Assembly: GCA_036406655.1 (NCBI GenBank)
Contig: DASXAP010000195.1
Coordinates: 1-24,578 of the forward strand
DNA length: 24,578 nt
Direction of reading: 5' to 3'
From: VAZQ01 sp036406655
GTDB lineage: Bacteria; Pseudomonadota; Alphaproteobacteria; Rhizobiales; Xanthobacteraceae
This document shows, piece after piece, positions 8,218 to 14,818 of this stretch (its first letter is position 1; every line of letters begins with the position of its first letter). The notes beneath the pieces were generated by a model. That model was not told the DNA's origin. It did not search any database and saw nothing but the letters and a program-made list of their open reading frames with translations. The translations under genes were made by a program, and so were the position numbers.

Positions 8218-8351
8218 GCGGTTCCGCCGCGCCGCAGACCGGGCGCAGCCTGAACGGGCATTCATCGATGCATTCGGATCCTCGCAGGGCTTGCGCCGAC
8301 GCGACACATCCGCCATCTCAACGTGGTGCGGACGACGAGGGGAGGTCTCTC

Positions 8352-9920
8352 ATGCTGCACTCGCGTTTACACATTGCTGCGCTCTCGTTCCTCTCGATCG
8401 CGCTCGCCACCGCCGGCGCCGCGGCGAGGGGCGGCGGCATGCATGTCGGCGGCGGGGGCGGCGGCGGAATGCATGTCGGCGGCGGGGGCGGAATGCGGCT
8501 GGGCGGCGGCGGCGGGGGAATGCGGATCGGCGGCGGCGGCATGCGGATCGGCGGCGGCGGCATGCGTTTCGGCGGCATGTCCCGCGGCTTCGCCGCCCCG
8601 CACATGTCCGGGATGTCGCGGCACTTCTCCGCGCCACGGCATTTCTCCGCGCCGCGGATCGCCTCGAGCCCGCGGATCGGCGGCCTCGCCAACCATCACC
8701 CCGCAAGCGTCACCGCCGCGCGGCACGGCGCGGCGGCCGTGGCCGCAGCCGGCGGGGCGCATCTCGCCGCGCAGAATCATGTCGGCACGCAGAATCCCGC
8801 GGCGCATGCCGTTTCCGGTCAGGCGATGCACTCGGCGGTTGCCGGCGCCAAGGGGGCGCATGTGCTGCGCAACCCGGTGCTCGCCAACCGGTTCCACCAC
8901 GGCGCGCTCGCCAGCGCCACCTTCCGCGGGGCCTTCTTCACCCACCACCGGCACTTCAATCGCTTCTTCTTCTTTCCGGTCTTCGTGGTCGGTTGGGTCG
9001 GCCCCCTGTTCTGGCCTTACGCCTATTACGACTTCCTCGATTACACCTTCTATCCCTATGCCTACGACGTGTTCTGGCCCTACGCCTACGACGACGTCTA
9101 TTTCGGCATGTTCGGGCCCTACGGCTACGGCTACAGCGCCTATGCGCAGGACGCGCGCGGCGGCCGTGCCGGACCGCGCGTGGCCCGCGCCGGCGGCGGC
9201 AGCCGGAGCATCGAAACCGGCAACGGCAGCAGCAGCGTCGAAACCGACGTCTGCACCGGGGAGACCGCCGGGCTGACCGACTGGCCGATCGAGCGCATCA
9301 GCGAGACCATCAACCCTGACGATGCCCAGCGCACCGCGCTCGGCGAGCTCAAGGATGCGACCACCAAGGCCGTCGACATCCTCCGCGCCGCCTGCCCCAC
9401 CGACCTGCCGAGCACGCCGACCGGGCGGATCAATGCGATGCACCAGCGGCTCGACGCCATGCTGGCGGCGGTCCGCACCGTGCGGCCGGCGCTCGACAAG
9501 CTCTATCAATCATTGAGCGACGAGCAGAAGGCGCGCTTCAACGCGCTCGGCCCCGAGGAGGGCGAGGACGGGCAGCGCCAGTCGCAGCGCGATCTCGCCC
9601 AGCTCTGCGGCGAGCGCGCCGCCGGGATCGCGAGCCTCCCGCTCGCGCGCATCGAGCGCACCGTCCGGCCCGATGAGACCCAGCGCGTCGCGCTCAAGGA
9701 GCTGCAGGACGCCACCGCGCAGGCGGTCGATCTCCTGCATTCGAGCTGTCCCACCTACCGCGCGCTGACGCCGGTCGGCCGTCTCGAAGCGATGGAGCAG
9801 CGGCTCGACACGATGCTGCGGGCGGTGCAGACGGTGCAGCCGGCGCTGGAGAAGTTCTATGGCGCATTGAGCGACGAGCAGAAGGAGCGGTTCAACCGCC
9901 TGAGCCCGGCGCAGAGCTGA
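8352..9920 (+). CDS. Exported Gly/Met/His-rich protein with two Spy/LTXXQ-like domains
   Basis: ATG 8352 has AGGGGAGG at 8338-8345 and opens a clear signal peptide (IAALSFLSIALATAGAAA). The 522-residue product then has four parts. First, tandem GGGGMHV/GGGGMRI repeats (about residues 27-78). Second, a Ser/His/Ala-rich stretch. Third, an aromatic Tyr/Pro/Trp segment (near 215-260, such as FWPYAYDD). Fourth, two homologous helical domains of about 100 residues (about 300-400 and 415-515). Each domain has a Cys near its start, PIERI or LARIE, an ALxELxDAT motif, a second Cys in (A/S)CPT, and the end LSDEQK(A/E)RFN. LSDEQKxRF is the Spy/CpxP-type motif of periplasmic chaperones and envelope-stress sensors. 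Metal binding by the Met/His part is an inference. Single-domain relatives are common in this bacterial group; function is not established. Confidence 0.82.
   Translation: MLHSRLHIAALSFLSIALATAGAAARGGGMHVGGGGGGGMHVGGGGGMRLGGGGGGMRIGGGGMRIGGGGMRFGGMSRGFAAPHMSGMSRHFSAPRHFSAPRIASSPRIGGLANHHPASVTAARHGAAAVAAAGGAHLAAQNHVGTQNPAAHAVSGQAMHSAVAGAKGAHVLRNPVLANRFHHGALASATFRGAFFTHHRHFNRFFFFPVFVVGWVGPLFWPYAYYDFLDYTFYPYAYDVFWPYAYDDVYFGMFGPYGYGYSAYAQDARGGRAGPRVARAGGGSRSIETGNGSSSVETDVCTGETAGLTDWPIERISETINPDDAQRTALGELKDATTKAVDILRAACPTDLPSTPTGRINAMHQRLDAMLAAVRTVRPALDKLYQSLSDEQKARFNALGPEEGEDGQRQSQRDLAQLCGERAAGIASLPLARIERTVRPDETQRVALKELQDATAQAVDLLHSSCPTYRALTPVGRLEAMEQRLDTMLRAVQTVQPALEKFYGALSDEQKERFNRLSPAQS
8438..8578 (+). 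repeat. Coding tandem repeat, GGCGGCGGC-ATGC units
   Basis: Within the exported protein gene, units encoding Gly4-5-Met-(His/Arg)-(Val/Leu/Ile/Phe) repeat in tandem. Two 21-bp units at 8520-8540 and 8541-8561 (ATGCGGATCGGCGGCGGCGGC) follow one another without a difference. Such perfect repeats change length easily by slippage, so copy number may vary between strains. Confidence 0.75.
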
Positions 9921-9938
9921 ACGCCCTTCGCGTAAGGC

Positions 9939-10084
9939 GTAGGGTGGGCAAAATCGCCTCGTGAGGGTGCAGACAGCAAACACCGGGTAGGCGATTTTGC
10001 CCACCATGACCGTGGTGGTGGGCAACGGCGCGTTGGCAATCCGACACGCTCAGAGATCCCATAGAGCGCCGTTGCCCACCCTAC
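9939..10084 (-). repeat. Two-hairpin MITE/REP-like element, copy B (inverted)
   Basis: The ends are a perfect 13-bp inverted pair, GTAGGGTGGGCAA (9939-9951) and TTGCCCACCCTAC (10072-10084). The order of stems is the reverse complement of copy A: the AAAATCGCC stem first (9943-9958 with 9990-10005) and the AACGGCGC stem second (10017-10031 with 10066-10080). The loops share no obvious sequence with copy A. It fills the gap between two convergent genes, the Spy-like gene and pckA, and probably also ends transcription from both sides. Confidence 0.87.
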
Positions 10085-10109
10085 GACATCACGCGAGCTT
10101 CGAGCCTGA

Positions 10110-11723
10110 CTACTCCGCCGCGATCCGCACCTCGGGCGCCGCCGAGCGTATCTCGGCATCGACGTGCTTCTCGAACTTGACGAAGTTCTCCTGGAACATG
10201 CGCACGAGCTTGCGCGCGGTCTCGTCGAAGGCCGCCTTCTCCTTCCAGGTCTTCATCGGGTAGAGGATGTGCGGCTCGATGCCGGCAACCGAGGTCGGCA
10301 CCGAGAAGCCGAAATAGGGATCGGTGCGGTAGCTCGCGTCGCGCAGCGAGCCGTCGAGCGCACCGGTGACGAGCCCCCGCGTCACCTTGATCGGCATGCG
10401 CCGGCCGACCCCGTAGGCGCCGCCGGTCCAGCCGCTGTTGACGAGCCAGCAGTCGACATTGTGGCGCGAGATGTAGTCGCGCAGGAGGTTGCCGTACTCG
10501 GCCGGCGGCCGGGGCAGGAACGGCGCGCCGAAGCAGGTGGAGAAGTCGGGCTGCACGCCGACCAGGCCCTTCTCGGTGCCCGCCACCTTCGCCGTGTAGC
10601 CGGACAGGAAATGATACATCGCCTGCGCCGGCGTGAGCTTGGCGATGGGCGGCATCACGCCGAAGGCATCGGCGGTGAGAAAGATGATGTTCCTGGGATG
10701 CCCGGCGCGACCGGTGCGCGAAGCACGCGGCATGAAGTCGAGCGGATAGGCCGAACGGGTGTTCTCGGTCCTGGAAGCGTCCTCATAGTCGGGGACGCGG
10801 CTGCGCGGATCGAATGCCACGTTCTCCAGCACCGCGCCGAAACGGTTGGTGGCGGCGTAGATCTCGGGCTCGGCGTCCTCGGACAGGTTGATGCACTTGG
10901 CGTAGCAGCCGCCTTCGAAGTTGAACACCCCGTCCGGACCCCAGCCGTGCTCGTCGTCGCCGATCAGCACCCGGTTGGGATCGGCGGAAAGCGTGGTCTT
11001 GCCGGTGCCGGAAAGCCCGAAGAACAGCGCGACGTCGCCGTCCTTGCCGACATTGGCCGAGCAGTGCATCGGCATCACCCCCCGCGCCGGCAGATAGAAG
11101 TTCAGCGTGGTGAAGACCGATTTCTTCATCTCTCCGGCATAGGACGAGTTGCCGATCAGGATGATCTTGCGGCTGAAATCGACGGCAATGACGGTATCGG
11201 TGCGCACCCCATGGCGCTTGGGATCGGCCCTGAACGAGGGCAGATCGACGATCGTGAGCTCGGGCACGAAATCCTCGAGCTCGGGCTCGACCGGCCGGAT
11301 CAGCAGCTGGCGAATGAACAGCGAATGCCAGGCAAGCTCGGTGAAGACCCGCGTCCTGATGCGGAAGCCGGGATGAGCGCCGCCGTAGAGATCCTGGGCA
11401 AACAGCGTCCTGCCCCGCGCATGCTCGATGAAGTCCTCGTAGAGCAGCTGGAAGCTGGCCTGTGTCAGCCTGCGGTTGCCGTCCCACCAGACGGTATTCT
11501 CGGTCAGCGCATCGGCAACGATGTGCTTGTCCTTGGGGCTGCGGCCGGTGTGCACGCCGGTTTCCGCGCAGAGCGCGCCGCCCTGGACGATCGCGGCCTC
11601 GCCGCGGCTCAGCGCGTGCTCGTACAGGCCGGGGGCGGTGTGATTCCAATGTACCGCAGCAAGGTCGCGAAACCCGAACTTGTCGGCACCCCAGGCGCCG
11701 TTGCGCAATCCAGTCTCCTGCAC
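10110..11723 (-). CDS. pckA: Phosphoenolpyruvate carboxykinase (ATP)
   Basis: PckA converts oxaloacetate and ATP to phosphoenolpyruvate, CO2 and ADP, the entry to gluconeogenesis. In the 537-residue product the ATP P-loop GLSGTGKTTLS lies at 236-246, the metal/kinase motif IGDDEHGW at 254-261, and substrate residues in TGRSPKDKH (59-67) and NSSYAGEMKKS (192-202). The start is GTG at 11723: GGAGGT stands five bases upstream, and the N-terminus fits the rhizobial enzymes. A promoter lies about 80 bases upstream. In related bacteria pckA lies beside chvI and responds to ChvG/ChvI; here two genes, hugZ and an esterase, lie between them. Confidence 0.97.
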   Translation of the reverse strand: MQETGLRNGAWGADKFGFRDLAAVHWNHTAPGLYEHALSRGEAAIVQGGALCAETGVHTGRSPKDKHIVADALTENTVWWDGNRRLTQASFQLLYEDFIEHARGRTLFAQDLYGGAHPGFRIRTRVFTELAWHSLFIRQLLIRPVEPELEDFVPELTIVDLPSFRADPKRHGVRTDTVIAVDFSRKIILIGNSSYAGEMKKSVFTTLNFYLPARGVMPMHCSANVGKDGDVALFFGLSGTGKTTLSADPNRVLIGDDEHGWGPDGVFNFEGGCYAKCINLSEDAEPEIYAATNRFGAVLENVAFDPRSRVPDYEDASRTENTRSAYPLDFMPRASRTGRAGHPRNIIFLTADAFGVMPPIAKLTPAQAMYHFLSGYTAKVAGTEKGLVGVQPDFSTCFGAPFLPRPPAEYGNLLRDYISRHNVDCWLVNSGWTGGAYGVGRRMPIKVTRGLVTGALDGSLRDASYRTDPYFGFSVPTSVAGIEPHILYPMKTWKEKAAFDETARKLVRMFQENFVKFEKHVDAEIRSAAPEVRIAAE

Positions 11724-11803
11724 GGAACACCTCCACAACGCGCGCCGCGGGGCGAACCTGCTCCCGGCAGATACCGCTGCCACGTGCCGCGCATGCCGCC
11801 GAC

Positions 11804-11832
11804 CGTATAGTGTGGATCGAACAGCCTGCCAA
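11804..11832 (-). promoter_or_regulatory. Promoter of pckA
   Basis: On the minus strand TTGGCA (11832-11827) and TATACG (11809-11804) are spaced by 17 bp. Transcription would begin near 11797 and give a leader of about 75 nt before the GTG start at 11723. This suggests pckA is expressed independently of the esterase gene upstream, whose stop is at 11981. Confidence 0.6.
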
Positions 11833-11980
11833 GGCGACACGCAGCCTGGAGCTTATGCCGTTCGCCGCATGAAATCGATGGTACGGAGTGCCGTGCGCGG
11901 AACGAGGCGGATGCCGCACTAACCTTGATGCCCGGCAGCGAGTTCCGTGCTGCGCCGCAGCAAGACGCGGCGACCGTGGC

Positions 11981-13009
11981 TCAGTCGACGAGGCCCTTGC
12001 CCACGAACCATCTCTGGATCACGCCGGCTATCTCGGCGTTGTTCTTGTCCTGCATCATCATGTGCGAATTGCCCGTGATCCCGATCGCCGGCAGATCGAT
12101 CACCTCGACGCTGCCGCCTGCGGCGCGCACCGCCGCGGCATATTCGAGATCGGTCTTCTTGTAGGCCGCCCAGCGCGGATGCTGCTCCACGTAGTCGCCG
12201 AACAGCATCAGCACCGGCGTATTCCTGATCGCGGCGGCCTTGCCGAGGTGGCCGGCGGTGGCCGACTCGACCGCGACCGCTGCCTTGATCCGGTCCGGCC
12301 GCAGCTCGGCCACCTTGAAGCCGAACGAGCCACCCTGGCTGTGCAGCAGCAGGACGCACGGACAGACCTTGTCGACCAGCGCGACATAGGCATCGATCAC
12401 GGCCTGATCGGTCGAGAGCCAGCGCGGCACCGTCTGCTTCATGTAATTGTCGTAGGCTTCGACCGGAAACTGATTTCCCGGAAGCACCCTGCGCCGCGCC
12501 GGGTCGGGGCTCCAGGAGCCAGCCCCGTCGCCGATGCGGAAGCGCTCGAAGGGATCGGCATAGTTCAGGAAGATCGGCTCTCCGGGCCATATGTCGGGGC
12601 TCGCAAATCCCGAGCGCCCGCGCTCGACCGCATCCGAGATGTAGACGTCCCAGCCCAGCCGGATGAACATGTTGAGCCAGCCTTCGCGGCCGTCGGGCGT
12701 GGTCTCGTAGGTCGCGCCGGTGAGCCCTCCCCCGTGCCACATCAGCAGCGGAAACCTGCCCTTGCGGCTCTTCGGGAGGAAGTACTGCACGTACATCTGC
12801 TCGACCATGAACTGCCCGTTGGGATCGAGCTTGGAGGGCGGCCCACCCGGAATGCGGACGATCTCGCGCACCGGCTTGCCGCTCACCTCGGCGATCCGGC
12901 CGCCGACGTGAAAGGAGCCCATCCCGCGCAGCACGATGTCGTCCTCGGCGAGCGCCGCGGACACCAGCACGGCACAGCTCAGCAGGCCGGCGCTCAGGAT
13001 CCGCTGCAT
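11981..13009 (-). CDS. Exported alpha/beta hydrolase, esterase-713 type
   Basis: A 342-residue serine hydrolase with a signal peptide (ILSAGLLSCAVLVSAALA). Its landmarks match, from memory, the crystallised Alcaligenes esterase 713: GSFHVGGR, VEQMYVQYFLP, ETTPDGREGW, GDYVEQHPRW and GNSHMMMQDKNN. The nucleophile elbow is HSQGG with Ser as nucleophile; the catalytic His is probably in NSHMMMQ. The oxyanion loop reads HGGGLTG, whereas esterase 713 has an adjacent Cys pair there (HGCCLTG). The natural ester is unknown. A strong ribosome site (GGAGGAGGGG) precedes ATG 13009. It lies 39 nt after hugZ on the same strand, probably in one transcript. The hydrolase fold is certain; the subfamily is likely. 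Confidence 0.88.
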   Translation of the reverse strand: MQRILSAGLLSCAVLVSAALAEDDIVLRGMGSFHVGGRIAEVSGKPVREIVRIPGGPPSKLDPNGQFMVEQMYVQYFLPKSRKGRFPLLMWHGGGLTGATYETTPDGREGWLNMFIRLGWDVYISDAVERGRSGFASPDIWPGEPIFLNYADPFERFRIGDGAGSWSPDPARRRVLPGNQFPVEAYDNYMKQTVPRWLSTDQAVIDAYVALVDKVCPCVLLLHSQGGSFGFKVAELRPDRIKAAVAVESATAGHLGKAAAIRNTPVLMLFGDYVEQHPRWAAYKKTDLEYAAAVRAAGGSVEVIDLPAIGITGNSHMMMQDKNNAEIAGVIQRWFVGKGLVD

Positions 13010-13048
13010 GTTCCTGTCCCCTCCTCCGCTGTGGTGCCTGGCTGAAGC

Positions 13049-13771
13049 TCAGGCGGCGCGCGCCGTGTCCGCCATCTGCCTGAGCACCTGCCGCAGCACG
13101 CCCGGGGCGCGTACCCGCTGGGGGAACGCCAGCCGCAACGCGGTGCGATCGAGCTGCAGCTCGAGCCCTTCGGGATCGCAGCCGACGCACCGCCACGCGC
13201 CCTCGGGCGCACCCAAGAGCCTGGTGGCATAGAGCCGCAGCGCGTCGGCGTGCTCCGTGTTCATGTGCGCGAGAATCTCCGGCTCGGCGGCAATGAGCTC
13301 ACCGGCATCGGTGGTGTCGGTCAGGATGCCATCCGGTGCGAGATCGACGATGCGGCCGAAGCCGGCGACCAGGTGGGCACCCCTGATCGCGACCTGGTAG
13401 AACGCAAAATCGGCGAAGCCGGCGAACATTTCCGCCTCCGGCTGCCGCTCGAGATAGCGCCGGCGCGCCTGTGGATCGCGGGTGGCCGCGGCGGTCCCCA
13501 TCAGCATGACGCGCGCGCCCTGCAGCGGGTCCCCTTCCTTGCGCTCGTCGACCATCAAGGAGACCCGCGGATCGGCGGCGATGTTCCTGGTATGCACCGC
13601 GAGCGTGGAGATCAGGAGCAGCGGCGAGCCGTCGGCCGCGCTCGCCACATTCACGAGCGAGCAGTACGGATCCCCGGAGCCGGCCATCAGCGTCGCCAGC
13701 GCCCCCGAACGCGCCTCGCGCAGGAGCTTCTTGGCGGCACTTGCGGGATTGAAATCGGCCGTCGGTTGCAT
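13049..13771 (-). CDS. HugZ-like split-barrel flavin/heme protein with DUF2470 domain
   Basis: The 240-residue product has an N-terminal pyridoxamine-phosphate-oxidase-type split barrel (ARSGALATLMA, SLVNVASAADGSP, NIAADPRVSLMVD, GFGRIVDL) and a C-terminal DUF2470 domain with HMNTEHADALRLYA. This pairing is that of HugZ, a heme-degrading or heme-binding protein, though many relatives are untested and no iron-uptake gene is nearby. ATG 13771 is preferred over TTG 13783 because GGAG stands six bases before it. It is divergent from chvI and leads the esterase gene by 39 nt. Confidence 0.83.
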   Translation of the reverse strand: MQPTADFNPASAAKKLLREARSGALATLMAGSGDPYCSLVNVASAADGSPLLLISTLAVHTRNIAADPRVSLMVDERKEGDPLQGARVMLMGTAAATRDPQARRRYLERQPEAEMFAGFADFAFYQVAIRGAHLVAGFGRIVDLAPDGILTDTTDAGELIAAEPEILAHMNTEHADALRLYATRLLGAPEGAWRCVGCDPEGLELQLDRTALRLAFPQRVRAPGVLRQVLRQMADTARAA

Positions 13772-13850
13772 TCGCGGCTCCAAAGGTCTAAGTCGGCAAC
13801 CAGCCTTGCACGGACACGCCTTACGCCGCCGACGGTGCGCCAGCTTGACC

Positions 13851-13880
13851 TTGGTGCCGGAGCCGAAGGCGCGCTATGCT
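13851..13880 (+). promoter_or_regulatory. Possible chvI promoter
   Basis: TTGGTG at 13851-13856 and TATGCT at 13875-13880 are spaced by 18 bp and point to chvI, leaving a leader of about 100 nt. The -35 hexamer is weak, as expected for an activator-dependent or weak promoter. The assignment is tentative. Confidence 0.4.
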
Positions 13881-13905
13881 GGCCAAACCCTCGACGAATC
13901 ACGGC

Positions 13906-13923
13906 TTTGTCAGGGATTTGTCA
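13906..13923 (+). promoter_or_regulatory. Tandem TTTGTCA half-sites upstream of chvI
   Basis: TTTGTCA occurs at 13906-13912 and again at 13917-13923, exactly 11 bp apart. This same-face spacing is typical of direct-repeat sites for OmpR/PhoB-family regulators, the family to which ChvI belongs. An autoregulatory site is the natural reading. It lies downstream of the tentative promoter, so it could repress that promoter or serve another start that I cannot see. Confidence 0.5.
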
Positions 13924-13985
13924 CATTTCGGCCTAGCTTTGGGGGCTTCAAGGCACAAAGGCGAACCGCCAGGGACAGGGGCTTC

Positions 13986-14687
13986 ATGCCGACTATCGCT
14001 CTCGTCGACGACGATCGCAACATCTTGACCTCGGTCTCGATTGCGCTCGAGGCTGAAGGCTACCGCATCATGACCTATACCGACGGCGCTTCCGCGCTCG
14101 ACGGCTTCAAGACCTCGCCGCCCGACCTCGCCATCCTCGACATCAAGATGCCGCGCATGGACGGAATGGAGACGCTGCGTCGGCTGCGGCAGAAGTCGGA
14201 CATGCCGGTGATCTTCCTCACCTCCAAGGACGAGGAGATCGACGAGCTGTTCGGGCTGAAGATGGGAGCCGACGATTTCATCCGGAAGCCGTTCTCGCAG
14301 CGGCTGCTGGTCGAACGGGTGAAGGCGGTGCTGCGGCGGGCGGTGCCCAAGGACGGCAGCGCGCCCAAGGAGACCGACGCCGCGAAGGTACTCGAGCGCG
14401 GGCTCTTGCGCATGGACCCTGAGCGCCACACCTGCACCTGGAAGAACGAGCCGGTGACCTTGACCGTCACCGAGTTTCTGATCCTGCAGGCGCTGGCCAG
14501 CCGCCCGGGAGTGGTCAAGAGCCGCAACGCCCTCATGGACGCCGCCTACGACGATCAAGTCTACGTCGACGACCGCACGATCGACAGCCACATCAAGCGT
14601 CTCCGCAAGAAGTTCAAGGGAACCGACGACAGCTTCGACATGATCGAAACGCTCTACGGCGTCGGCTATCGCTTCAAGGAGATGTGA
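13986..14687 (+). CDS. chvI: OmpR-family response regulator ChvI
   Basis: The 233-residue regulator has a receiver domain with acidic pocket DDD (8-10), phospho-accepting Asp52 in LAILDIKMPRMDG, Thr79 in FLTSK and Lys101 in IRKPF. A winged-helix domain follows (LTVTEFLILQALASRPG, YVDDRTIDSHIKRLRKKF, GVGYRFKE). ChvI with ChvG controls acid, envelope and exopolysaccharide responses in rhizobia and Agrobacterium, and is essential for symbiosis or virulence there. Identification rests on the sequence and on the adjoining chvG-hprK-EIIA-HPr order. Start ATG 13986 follows AGGGACAGGGG. Confidence 0.95.
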   Translation: MPTIALVDDDRNILTSVSIALEAEGYRIMTYTDGASALDGFKTSPPDLAILDIKMPRMDGMETLRRLRQKSDMPVIFLTSKDEEIDELFGLKMGADDFIRKPFSQRLLVERVKAVLRRAVPKDGSAPKETDAAKVLERGLLRMDPERHTCTWKNEPVTLTVTEFLILQALASRPGVVKSRNALMDAAYDDQVYVDDRTIDSHIKRLRKKFKGTDDSFDMIETLYGVGYRFKEM

Positions 14688-14818
14688 GCATCGGGGCTCA
14701 GTGATCGGTGCCAGTAACGGGGGCCCGCCTCGCAGGCAAGGAGGCGGTTGCGCGCTCCGGTCACCGACGGCCGACAGCGGGGCGAGGCCCTGATTACCGG
14801 CTAGTTCCTGGAAAGAAC

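Noticed and set aside
7701..8351. Upstream extension of the Spy-like protein frame into argB
   Set aside because: It overlaps argB, is Arg-rich, and a signal peptide with a strong ribosome site begins at 8352.
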